Shown: piece by piece, positions 1 through 6,014 of the stretch
How the letters are laid out: every line of letters starts with the position of its first letter
Numbering within the stretch: position 1 is the first letter of the stretch
Notes under the pieces: generated by a model
Databases searched by the model: none
Told to the model about the DNA's origin: nothing
The model's input: the letters and a program-made list of their open reading frames with translations, nothing else
NCBI GenBank assembly: GCA_944391255.1
Contig: CALXSW010000223.1
Location: 1 to 7,195 of the forward strand
Source: an uncultured Clostridia bacterium
GTDB lineage: Bacteria; Bacillota; Clostridia; UBA1381
Length of the DNA: 7,195 nt
Direction: 5' to 3'
Program-made: the position numbers and the translations under genes

Positions 1-683
1 GCTATAGCCGCAAACATGAGGATCATCATAATGAACATGGTTCCGCCTGATATAATGGATACGGCGGCAGCGTCGCTTTTTCTTTTTAACCCATTAGCTG
101 AAAGAACTATAACGGGTATGAGAGAAACAAGGTTATATCCTGAATATATATAGGAGCTTGCTATGCTTTTTACGGAGTCTGAAAAGACATGGAACTCGCG
201 GTAGCGCAGTATATAAAGGGTGCAGCTGATTATTCCAAGTGTTATTATAACGCCTATTACGCCGTTGGCTGAAAGAACTGTTTCGCTTTTCTTTGTAAAA
301 ATGAACATACATATAACAGCTATTATAAGAGAAAACGCGCCTTTCGGAACGCCGAAGAGCATAACTCCCATATTGTCTGATGACGCGAGCATCGCTGAAA
401 AGACGGCGACGGAGAAAAAGCCGCTAACAAAACGTATGACAGATGAAAAGGTCTGTGAGGCGGTTATATTTAGAAATTCTGTATACGATGATATCTGCCG
501 TTTAATGCAGAGCTGAGCTATGAGAAATATAACGAGCGCAAATATGAAAGACGAAAGGGCGATACCGTAAAAGCCGCTTTTTCCATACCGCACAAAAAAA
601 CACAATATTTCCTGTCCTGACGCAAATCCGGCGCCTATAAGCGCGGCTATTAGTGAGTATGACATAATAATAATCTTTTTCAT
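1..683 (-). CDS. YkvI-like multi-pass membrane transporter, C-terminus cut off by window edge
   Basis: Reading the minus strand from ATG at 683 gives 227 complete codons with no stop before the window edge. Near the N-terminus, in the first membrane helix, is the glycine-rich motif IGAGFASGQE (residues 16-25). This is the signature I associate with the YkvI family, whose fold is related to the APC/LeuT-type transporters; the substrate is unknown. Seven hydrophobic segments are visible, at about residues 3-24, 38-60, 86-111, 116-130, 141-159, 180-198 and 207-227. Family members are roughly 350 residues long, so about a third is missing here. The start is supported by a GGGGGTG Shine-Dalgarno at 691-697, seven bases upstream, and an upstream ATG in the region is out of frame. 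It follows greA in the same direction, but a terminator lies between them. Family call fairly sure; function not known. Confidence 0.75.
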   Translation of the reverse strand, partial: MKKIIIMSYSLIAALIGAGFASGQEILCFFVRYGKSGFYGIALSSFIFALVIFLIAQLCIKRQISSYTEFLNITASQTFSSVIRFVSGFFSVAVFSAMLASSDNMGVMLFGVPKGAFSLIIAVICMFIFTKKSETVLSANGVIGVIITLGIISCTLYILRYREFHVFSDSVKSIASSYIYSGYNLVSLIPVIVLSANGLKRKSDAAAVSIISGGTMFIMMILMFAAI

Positions 684-723
684 CTGAAAGCACCCCCATA
701 AAACATATTTATGATGAGAGCGC

Positions 724-751
724 AAAAAAAGAACACCGCGCAGGGTGTTCT
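724..751 (-). terminator. Rho-independent terminator after greA
   Basis: On the minus strand AGAACACC, a six-base loop (CTGCGC) and GGTGTTCT form a perfect 8-bp stem (730-737 with 744-751), followed directly by a run of seven T (730-724, the first also closing the stem). It lies 25 bases past the greA stop codon. The plus strand has no T-run after the stem, so it should act only leftward. It separates greA from the YkvI-like gene that starts 41 bases further on. Confidence 0.9.
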
Positions 752-776
752 CATGAAATTTATTTTCTGTTAGAAT

Positions 777-1277
777 TTATTTTGCTTTTTCTATGTTAAG
801 TATAGTTATAAGCACATCGCCGGCAGGAGAAGCGGCAACGACCTCGCTTCCTACACTCTGGTTATTGCATGCGGCGCCTATAGGAGATTCATAAGAGAGC
901 TTGTTCTGAGCCGGATCAGCTTCAGACGCGCCCACGAGCATAAATTTCTTTTCGCCTGCCATGCCCATAGCTTCCGCTATTTCACCATGGAAGTTTACAG
1001 TAACGACCTTACCTACAGTAACGATATCGTTAGATTCGACTTCAACGACCTTGGCATATTTTAACTGATACTGTATCTGGTTTATTCTTGCCTCAACCTC
1101 AGCCTGTTCATTCTTTGCAGCGTCGTATTCGGCGTTTTCAGAAAGGTCACCAAATGAACGGGCTTCCTTGATCTTTTCAGCTACCTCTTTACGTGTGACT
1201 GTTATAAGCTGGTTCAATTCAGCTTCGAGATCAGCTTTACCTTCAACTGTTAAAATAAATTCTTTGACTTCTGCCAT
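777..1277 (-). CDS. greA: Transcription elongation factor GreA
   Basis: This 166-residue protein rescues backtracked RNA polymerase: its N-terminal coiled coil enters the secondary channel and stimulates cleavage of the nascent RNA. Residues 1-75 form the charged coiled-coil hairpin, with the family hallmark GDLSENAEYDAAKNEQ at 43-58. D44 and E47 correspond to the acidic tip residues D41 and E44 of E. coli GreA. Residues 85-166 are the FKBP-like domain that docks on polymerase, recognisable by LVGASEAD and SPIGAA. I chose ATG at 1277 because AAAGG sits about ten bases upstream and the family N-terminus matches. A TTG six codons earlier (1295) is also in frame but has no SD. Length fits the family (about 158 in E. 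coli). The stretch after SPIG (AACNNQSVG) departs from the usual RALLGK-like wording. It has a consensus promoter (1313-1341) and its own terminator. Confidence 0.96.
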   Translation of the reverse strand: MAEVKEFILTVEGKADLEAELNQLITVTRKEVAEKIKEARSFGDLSENAEYDAAKNEQAEVEARINQIQYQLKYAKVVEVESNDIVTVGKVVTVNFHGEIAEAMGMAGEKKFMLVGASEADPAQNKLSYESPIGAACNNQSVGSEVVAASPAGDVLITILNIEKAK

Positions 1278-1312
1278 TTTATCAAAACCTTTCAAATTTT
1301 ATTCATGGGTTT

Positions 1313-1341
1313 ATTATACATTTTTTTTACTGAATTGTCAA
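1313..1341 (-). promoter_or_regulatory. Consensus sigma-A promoter of greA
   Basis: On the minus strand TTGACA (1341-1336) and TATAAT (1318-1313) are separated by exactly 17 bases, a perfect match to the housekeeping consensus. Transcription should start near 1306, leaving a leader of about 30 bases before the greA ATG. The spacer carries an A8 run. Confidence 0.9.
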
Positions 1342-1363
1342 CTGTTTTATAGGGTAAAATAAT
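1335..1363 (+). promoter_or_regulatory. Probable promoter of the gene at 1436, overlapping the greA -35 box
   Basis: TTGTCA (1335-1340; 5/6 match) and AATAAT (1358-1363; 5/6 match) are 17 bases apart on the plus strand. The -35 box shares five bases with the greA -35 box on the other strand, because TTGTCAA reads TTGACAA in reverse. The start would be near 1370, giving a leader of about 65 bases. The -10 lies in a tandem repeat of GTAAAATAAT (1354-1373). Confidence 0.55.
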
Positions 1364-1373
1364 GTAAAATAAT
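1354..1373 (+). repeat. Tandem 10-bp repeat GTAAAATAAT x2
   Basis: Two exact copies, at 1354-1363 and 1364-1373, lie over the predicted -10 region of the rightward promoter, so two alternative -10-like hexamers exist one turn of helix apart. Low-complexity A/T sequence may explain it without any function. Confidence 0.6.
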
Positions 1374-1435
1374 ATGAATAATTACGATAATAGGGGAAAA
1401 CTGTTCCTCGAACTGTTATCAAACGGAGGGATTTT

Positions 1436-2269
1436 ATGTATACTGAAAAATCGATAGAGCTTAAATATGATTTTTATATGAGATATGGCAGGGCGTCAGG
1501 CACGCTCTATTTTGAGAGAACAGGTATACCGTGCGCGCTGATGAGATCGGACTCGTCTGTGCTGGCTGTGGCGATGCGCTGCGGAGTGAGAGCGTATGGG
1601 CGGCAGTATGGCGATATTATAAAGATAATGAACTCAGAGAAAAACGTTTTTAATATCCATTTTGTGGAAAACGGACGCGGCGCTCAGATATTGTATAAGC
1701 AGGATATAGAGGGAATGAAAGGTATTGACGATGTGACGCGCTATACTATATCAAAGCTGATGCGAAGAATGGGCATAGGAAGAGCTGATGATGGCGGTCT
1801 TATAGCGATATGCGACAAATTCGGGAACGATGGCTGGTGTGCCTATTGCGAGGGGGGGAACATACAGCAGATACCAATGCCGATGAGTGATCATAATATG
1901 CTTGTAGTGCGCACGCAGAGGAACGGAGCGTCACGCGCCGACAAGGTTATGAGGATACAGTTTGAAAACGAGGAAAAAAAGAGGATAAGAGCAGCGGCTG
2001 AAGGACTTAAAAGGTGCAGGACTGATGTCCTTTTTGAAATGATGAATGAATCGGAGAAGAGCATTGAAAGACTGCTGTCACCGTCGAAAAAAGCGGTCAT
2101 GGCAGTGAGGGCGGCGCAGTGCGCTGACGGCGTAAAGGCTGTGAGGATATGTGACGCCGGGATCGTGTGTTTTGTCGAGAGCGGCAGGACGGACAGCGCT
2201 ATACACTGTATCAATGTTGAATTTGAAAAAAATATGGGATATCCGGCGAGTATAATTACAGCAAATTAA
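1436..2269 (+). CDS. Degenerate galactokinase-like (GHMP-fold) protein, probably inactive
   Basis: This 277-residue protein has no signal peptide or membrane helix. I recognise the order of segments seen in bacterial galactokinases in reduced form. Residues 12-60 (YMRYGRASGT, then SVLAVAMRCGVRAYGR) sit where the sugar-binding N-terminus and the following VLPMAI-type strand would be. Residues 122-148 (ICDKFGNDGW ... IQQIPMP) match the DQxAxxFGxxG ... VPLP stretch. Residues 176-250 (ENEEKKRIRAAAEGL, LFEMMNESEKSIERLL, AVRAA, GIVCFVES) match the C-terminal GHMP part. The sugar motif GRxNLIGEHTDY is not preserved, and the ATP loop PxGxGLSSSA is absent, as if about 70-80 residues were missing near residue 115. 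Typical galactokinases have about 390-430 residues. So it is probably a pseudoenzyme, perhaps regulatory or carbohydrate-binding. It may instead be an unrelated unknown family. The start is fixed by GGAGGG at 1425-1430. Confidence 0.45.
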   Translation: MYTEKSIELKYDFYMRYGRASGTLYFERTGIPCALMRSDSSVLAVAMRCGVRAYGRQYGDIIKIMNSEKNVFNIHFVENGRGAQILYKQDIEGMKGIDDVTRYTISKLMRRMGIGRADDGGLIAICDKFGNDGWCAYCEGGNIQQIPMPMSDHNMLVVRTQRNGASRADKVMRIQFENEEKKRIRAAAEGLKRCRTDVLFEMMNESEKSIERLLSPSKKAVMAVRAAQCADGVKAVRICDAGIVCFVESGRTDSAIHCINVEFEKNMGYPASIITAN

Positions 2270-2279
2270 TAAAAAAGTA

Positions 2280-2308
2280 TAGACTTTATAAGCGTTTACT
2301 GTTATAAT
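2280..2308 (+). promoter_or_regulatory. Extended -10 promoter of the YihY/AI-2E-type operon
   Basis: TATAAT (2303-2308) is preceded by TG at 2300-2301, giving the extended -10 form TGNTATAAT. A weaker -35, TAGACT (2280-2285; 4/6 match), lies 17 bases upstream. The start should fall near 2314, only about 28 bases before the ATG at 2342. It sits just after the stop of the previous gene, and no terminator is visible between them. Confidence 0.75.
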
Positions 2309-2341
2309 ATAGAGTACAGAGTGAACATAGGAGAATGGGGA

Positions 2342-3253
2342 ATGATAAAGAAAAGAATTAAAAGATATTTGCGGAAGAAATCCGGTTTCCGATCTCTTAC
2401 AGTGTATAGGTTTGCGCGTCGGTTTATAGACGATATGAAAAGAGACTGCGTGTCGCTGTATGCCGCACAGTCCGCGTTTTTCGCGATAATATCGGCTGTG
2501 CCGTTTGTAATGCTCGTTCTGATGTGTCTGAGATATGTTTTAGATGTAAATATGACAGATATAACAGGAACGATATACAGATCTTTTCCGGCGCCTGTTT
2601 CAACGTACATGTCAAAGATATTGTCGGAGATATTCTATAAGTCGCAGTCAACCGCTATATTGTCTGTGACGGTGGTCGTGCTGCTTTGGACATCGTCACG
2701 CGGCACTATGGCTGTATACATGGGTATAAACACTATATCGGGAGACCTTAGCGGTAAGAGCTGGCTTGAGATAAGACTGAGGTCATTTTTTAACAATCTT
2801 ATACTGATAGTAGTCCTTGTCGCGACTATCATAATTCTCGTGTTCGGGAATACGATATTGAAGTTTCTGGATGGGCGGCAGTTTGCTGTTATTCACTATG
2901 TGCTGAGCGCGGTGCTTAAAATGAAGTATATTCTGTTTTTTGTCCTGTTTGTCTTGGCGTTTGCGGGAGTGTATACGTATCTGCCAAAGAGAAAACTAAA
3001 ATACAAAAAACAGCTGCCGGGAGCAGCCGCCACAGCGGTGGGGTGGCTTATATTTTCATATGGGTTCTCTATTTATATATCGCACTTTTCAAGATATTCA
3101 TTCCTTTATGGAAGTCTGGCAGCGATAGTTATAACGATGTTCTGGCTTTATTTCTGTATATATATGCTGCTGATAGGAGCTGAGATAAACAAGCATATAG
3201 AAAATGGTTTTTTTGCGGAATTCAAAAGATCATTTGTTAAACCAAAACAATAA
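2342..3253 (+). CDS. YihY/virulence factor BrkB-family membrane protein
   Basis: This 303-residue inner-membrane protein has six predicted helices, at about residues 43-66, 104-124, 151-170, 194-213, 226-248 and 257-282, after a basic N-terminus. Family features include AAQSAFFAIISAVPFVMLVL (41-60), LLWTSSRGTMAVYMGIN (114-130), TYLPKRK (212-218), LPGAAATAVGWLIFS (225-239) and YGSLAAIVITMFWLYF (256-271), followed by GAEIN (279-283). YihY/BrkB proteins were once mislabelled RNase BN; their transported substrate is not established. I chose ATG at 2342 because AGGAG at 2329-2333 precedes it by eight bases. An in-frame GTG at 2321 would add seven residues but lies almost at the predicted transcript start and has no SD. 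It appears to be cotranscribed with the AI-2E-like gene 23 bases downstream. Confidence 0.9.
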   Translation: MIKKRIKRYLRKKSGFRSLTVYRFARRFIDDMKRDCVSLYAAQSAFFAIISAVPFVMLVLMCLRYVLDVNMTDITGTIYRSFPAPVSTYMSKILSEIFYKSQSTAILSVTVVVLLWTSSRGTMAVYMGINTISGDLSGKSWLEIRLRSFFNNLILIVVLVATIIILVFGNTILKFLDGRQFAVIHYVLSAVLKMKYILFFVLFVLAFAGVYTYLPKRKLKYKKQLPGAAATAVGWLIFSYGFSIYISHFSRYSFLYGSLAAIVITMFWLYFCIYMLLIGAEINKHIENGFFAEFKRSFVKPKQ

Positions 3254-3262
3254 AAATGCAAT

Positions 3263-3270
3263 AAGGAGGT
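3263..3270 (+). promoter_or_regulatory. Strong Shine-Dalgarno that fixes a TTG start
   Basis: AAGGAGGT is a full anti-SD match six bases before TTG at 3277. No in-frame ATG lies nearby, so the TTG start of the AI-2E-like gene is well supported. Confidence 0.85.
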
Positions 3271-3276
3271 CAAGAT

Positions 3277-4452
3277 TTGAAGAAAAATGTGTATTTTAAG
3301 TGGGGGCTGACGGCGTTTCTCGTCATTTGCGCCACCATTTTGTTCTGGCTGCTTATGTTCGAGTATAACAGGATACTTGGCATATTCGGCAAGGTGTTTC
3401 TGATACTGCGTCCGGTGGTGATAGGCCTTGTTTTAGCGTATATACTTAATCCGCTGATGAAGCTTTACAGCCGGCTGCTCGGAAGGCTAAAGGCAAACGC
3501 CGCGCGCATGATAAGCGTGGCGATGGCTGTTATAACGGGTATAGCTATAGTGACGCTGCTTATAAACCTTGTTATACCGCAGGTCGTAGAAAGCGTTGTT
3601 TCTATCGTAAGAGATATGCCGGCGCAGCTCACAAGGGCAGCCGCGTACCTGAATAAGACGATTGAGGGCGACAGCATGACAGCTGAAGCGCTGCGCAACG
3701 CTGTTGAATACGTCCGTCAGAATCTGCCGTCATTCGCGCAGGACAAGGTAATGCCTATAGTAAATGATCTGGCTAACACGATCGTTTTGAGTGCTACAGG
3801 AGTGATAACTGTTTTCAAGGACATAATAATAGGTCTTATTATCGCGATATATCTTTTAGCAGGCAAGGAAAAGTTTTTGAAACAGATAAAATTTGTGCTT
3901 AAAACGCTCCTGCGCCGTAAAAAATACGGCGTTGTCATGGAGATAGCGTCAAAGGCAAACGAGGTGTTTTACGGTTTCATAACGGGAATGATACTCGATT
4001 CTACAATAATCGGATGTATATGCTGTGTCGTTATGATAATTCTTAACGTGCCGTATGCGGTGCTTGTCAGCGTTATAGTAGGCTGCACGAATATAATTCC
4101 GGTATTCGGTCCGTTTATAGGCGGGATACCATGCGCTATAATAATTTTGATGGAATCACCTATAAAAGCGTTGTACTTTGTTATAGCTATAATAGTTATG
4201 CAGCAGATAGACGGAAATATAATCAGTCCGAGAATACTCGGCAATTCAACAGGACTTTCAGCTTTCTGGGTAATGTTCGCAATTCTCGTGTTCGGAGGAA
4301 TATTCGGATTTGTGGGAATGATAATAGGAGTTCCTACTATGTCGGTCATATATTATATAGTTGACAAATGGATAAGGAACAGGGCGAAAAAGAAGGTCAG
4401 AGAGGAGCTGCGCAGCAGCAGACTTTTAGTAAATGACAGTGATGAAGGTTAA
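3277..4452 (+). CDS. AI-2E transporter (PerM/TqsA) family membrane protein
   Basis: This 391-residue polytopic membrane protein has the typical layout. Helices lie at about residues 11-29, 36-60 and 79-101, then a largely soluble amphipathic region at 102-163 (VVESVVSIVRDMPAQL), then helices from 167 to the C-terminus, with a basic tail at 367-383. Family signatures are clear: FYGFITGMILDSTIIG (231-246), IPVFGPFIGGIP (274-285), QQIDGNIISPRILG (309-322) and GFVGMIIGVP (344-353). Family members have been linked to export of the quorum signal AI-2, to Na+/H+ exchange and to other roles, so the name is a family label and not proof of AI-2 transport; no luxS is in view. The start is TTG. The gene follows the YihY-like gene with a 23-base gap and no terminator, implying an operon. 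I see no clear terminator after it. Confidence 0.93.
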   Translation: MKKNVYFKWGLTAFLVICATILFWLLMFEYNRILGIFGKVFLILRPVVIGLVLAYILNPLMKLYSRLLGRLKANAARMISVAMAVITGIAIVTLLINLVIPQVVESVVSIVRDMPAQLTRAAAYLNKTIEGDSMTAEALRNAVEYVRQNLPSFAQDKVMPIVNDLANTIVLSATGVITVFKDIIIGLIIAIYLLAGKEKFLKQIKFVLKTLLRRKKYGVVMEIASKANEVFYGFITGMILDSTIIGCICCVVMIILNVPYAVLVSVIVGCTNIIPVFGPFIGGIPCAIIILMESPIKALYFVIAIIVMQQIDGNIISPRILGNSTGLSAFWVMFAILVFGGIFGFVGMIIGVPTMSVIYYIVDKWIRNRAKKKVREELRSSRLLVNDSDEG

Positions 4453-4490
4453 GCTCAGGGCAAATTATTGTAAAAAGCATAAAATAGTAC

Positions 4491-4519
4491 TTGACTTATA
4501 TTGAAAAATCCTGTATAAT
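4491..4519 (+). promoter_or_regulatory. Strong sigma-A promoter of the CorC-like gene
   Basis: TTGACT (4491-4496; 5/6 match) and TATAAT (4514-4519; 6/6) are 17 bases apart. The start should be near 4526, giving a leader of about 115 bases before the ATG at 4642. This is long for the window and contains an inverted repeat and two T-tracts. Confidence 0.85.
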
Positions 4520-4553
4520 TAATTTTAATATTATTATAACTTTATACACAAAA

Positions 4554-4608
4554 TTGTAATATGGCGCAAAATAACAGAGTACATATTTTTGTATATACCA
4601 TATTGCAA
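4554..4608 (+). promoter_or_regulatory. Inverted repeat in the leader of the CorC-like gene
   Basis: TTGTAATATGG (4554-4564) can pair with CCATATTGCAA (4598-4608): 11 pairs including one G.U in RNA, with a 33-base loop. It encloses an upstream ATG (4561) that lacks an SD. It is followed by GGGGC, T7 and then the SD. It does not match a riboswitch consensus that I can recall. The role (RNA structure, operator or none) is not known. Confidence 0.45.
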
Positions 4609-4620
4609 GGGGCTTTTTTT

Positions 4621-4627
4621 AAGGAGG
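4621..4627 (+). promoter_or_regulatory. Shine-Dalgarno with unusually long spacing to the ATG
   Basis: AAGGAGG is a strong anti-SD match, but 14 bases separate it from the only nearby in-frame ATG (4642); 5-10 is usual. Eight of those bases are an uninterrupted T run (4634-4641), and another T7 (4614-4620) sits just upstream of the SD. Confidence 0.7.
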
Positions 4628-4641
4628 AACAGCTTTTTTTT

Positions 4642-5931
4642 ATGGATAGTGACAGTATATCGCAGATCAGTGATAATATACCGGGTATCATAGTTTTAGT
4701 GATACTGGTAATGCTTTCAAGTTATTTTTCAGCCACGGAAACGGCATTCTTTTCTATGAACAAGATAAGAATGAAAGCGATGGCGAATGAGGGAAATAAA
4801 AGGGCGGCAAAAGCACTGGAGGTTTCGGAGAACCTTGATAATCTTCTCTCAACGCTTCTCATAGGCAATAACCTTGTAAATATTGCCGCTACGGCTATAG
4901 CAACGGTTATGTTTATAGATTTTTTGGGATCAGAAATAGGTCCAACTGTTTCAACTGTGGTGATCACGATAGTAGTATTGCTGTTTGGCGAGATAACGCC
5001 TAAGAGCGTTGCAAAAAATATGCCTGAGGCATTTTCAATGTTTTCAGCACCGTACATAGCAGTGCTTATGGTTGTATTCAAACCGGTGAACTGGATCGTA
5101 TCTTCATGGCAGCGACTCATATATAAGGTTATAAAGGCGCCGCAAGACAGGGGCGTTACCGAAGAGGAGCTTATCACTATGGTTGAAGAGGCACACAATG
5201 ATGGTGAGATCGACAGTAACGAAAGCGCGCTGATAAGGAATGCGATAGAGTTCAATGAAAAGGAAGTTGAAGAGATATATACGAGCAGAGTCGATGTTGT
5301 GGCTATAGATGTTGACTCAACACTTGATGAGATACAAGAGGCCTTTTCAAAGGGATATTCAAGACTGCCTGTATATATAGATACGGTCGATAATATAATA
5401 GGTATACTCAATCAGAAGGATTTTGAGATGATGAAGAGCACCGGTCAGTCGATAAAGTCGGTGATGAGCGATCCTATATTTATTGTTCCGTCTATGAAGA
5501 TATCGGAGCTTCTGAAGGTGCTCCAGTCAAAGAAATCGCACATGGCTATAATATTAGATGAATACGGCGGCACAGTCGGAATAGCGACGCTTGAGGATGT
5601 ACTCGAGGAGCTTGTCGGCGAGATATGGGATGAGCATGACGTTGTGGTAGAGCCATTTGTGAAGATAGCTGATAATAAATACAAGGTGCGCTGCAGCGCA
5701 GACCTTGACGATATGTTCCATCTCTTTGGAATGAAGGATGAAACTGATATACCGAATGTCGGCGCATGGGTAGTTGAGGAATTCGGCAAGCTGCCGAGGA
5801 TAGGCGACACGTTCGACTATGGCCCTCTCCATGTATGCGTATCAAAGCGCGATCCGCGAAGAGTCACGGAAATAATAGTTTCAAAGAGTGAACCTGCCGC
5901 GGAGGAAGCGGAGGACGAAAAGGACGAGTGA
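4642..5931 (+). CDS. CNNM/CorC-type protein: DUF21 membrane domain, CBS pair, CorC_HlyC domain
   Basis: This 429-residue protein belongs to the hemolysin/CorC group, relatives of which (CNNM, CorC, MpfA) export or control Mg2+. Residues 14-165 are the DUF21 membrane domain, with SSYFSATETAFFSMNKIRM (26-44), LLIGNNLVNIAATAIAT (72-88) and FGEITPKSVA (115-124). Residues 172-265 include the acidic linker helix and first CBS motif, YTSRVDVVAID then YSRLPVYIDTVDNIIGILN. The second CBS motif is at 271-330, with ILDEYGGTVGIATLEDVLEE (304-323). Residues 345-415 are the CorC_HlyC domain with NVGAWVVEEFGKLPRIGDTF. The tail (419-429) is acidic. I chose ATG at 4642 over the ATG at 4561, because the earlier one has no SD and its 27 codons resemble leader sequence, not protein. 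It has its own promoter and ends at a strong terminator. The name hemolysin is historical. Confidence 0.93.
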   Translation: MDSDSISQISDNIPGIIVLVILVMLSSYFSATETAFFSMNKIRMKAMANEGNKRAAKALEVSENLDNLLSTLLIGNNLVNIAATAIATVMFIDFLGSEIGPTVSTVVITIVVLLFGEITPKSVAKNMPEAFSMFSAPYIAVLMVVFKPVNWIVSSWQRLIYKVIKAPQDRGVTEEELITMVEEAHNDGEIDSNESALIRNAIEFNEKEVEEIYTSRVDVVAIDVDSTLDEIQEAFSKGYSRLPVYIDTVDNIIGILNQKDFEMMKSTGQSIKSVMSDPIFIVPSMKISELLKVLQSKKSHMAIILDEYGGTVGIATLEDVLEELVGEIWDEHDVVVEPFVKIADNKYKVRCSADLDDMFHLFGMKDETDIPNVGAWVVEEFGKLPRIGDTFDYGPLHVCVSKRDPRRVTEIIVSKSEPAAEEAEDEKDE

Positions 5932-5953
5932 TCCTGATTTAAATTTAGAAGTG

Positions 5954-5992
5954 AACAGGCTGAAAACCAACAAGGCTTTCAGCCTGTTTTTT
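5954..5992 (+). terminator. Strong Rho-independent terminator after the CorC-like gene
   Basis: AACAGGCTGAAA (5954-5965) and TTTCAGCCTGTT (5977-5988) form a perfect 12-bp stem with an 11-base loop, followed by T to 5992 (six T in a row from 5987). It begins 22 bases after the stop codon. It is the only clear rightward terminator in the window, so transcripts from 1436, 2342 or 4642 may all end here. Confidence 0.95.
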
Positions 5993-6014
5993 GCGCCTGA
6001 GAGAACCGCCATTA

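Noticed and set aside
220..516. 98-codon plus-strand open frame
   Set aside because: It lies wholly inside the YkvI-like gene on the opposite strand, which has a family motif, hydrophobic helices and an SD; this frame has none.
502..699. 65-codon minus-strand frame starting just upstream of the YkvI-like ATG
   Set aside because: It runs in a different frame through the YkvI-like coding sequence and matches nothing recognisable; its ATG overlaps the SD of the real gene.
1278..1295. TTG start adding six residues to GreA
   Set aside because: It has no Shine-Dalgarno, whereas the ATG at 1277 has AAAGG upstream and fits the family N-terminus.
2321..2341. GTG start adding seven residues to the YihY-like protein
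   Set aside because: It would lie about seven bases from the predicted transcript start with no SD; ATG at 2342 has AGGAG at good spacing.
4131..4364. 77-codon plus-strand frame inside the AI-2E-like gene
   Set aside because: It is an out-of-frame shadow of the most conserved part of that family, with no SD and a low-complexity composition.
4561..4641. 27-residue N-terminal extension of the CorC-like protein from ATG 4561
   Set aside because: It has no SD, the ATG lies in the leader hairpin, and family members begin shortly before the first DUF21 helix as the 4642 start gives. The long SD spacing keeps a little doubt.
4526..4641. Known riboswitch (M-box or yybP-ykoY type) in the CorC-like leader
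   Set aside because: The leader is short and A/T-rich and lacks the conserved bases I would expect of either class; kept only as an unclassified structured leader.
4722..5411. 229-codon minus-strand frame opposite the CorC-like gene
   Set aside because: It is Ser/Thr/Ile-rich antisense shadow of DUF21 and CBS coding sequence with no recognisable domain.
5445..5845. Several overlapping minus-strand frames opposite the CBS/CorC_HlyC region
   Set aside because: Multiple frames are open at once because of the codon use of the real gene; none has a convincing SD or domain.
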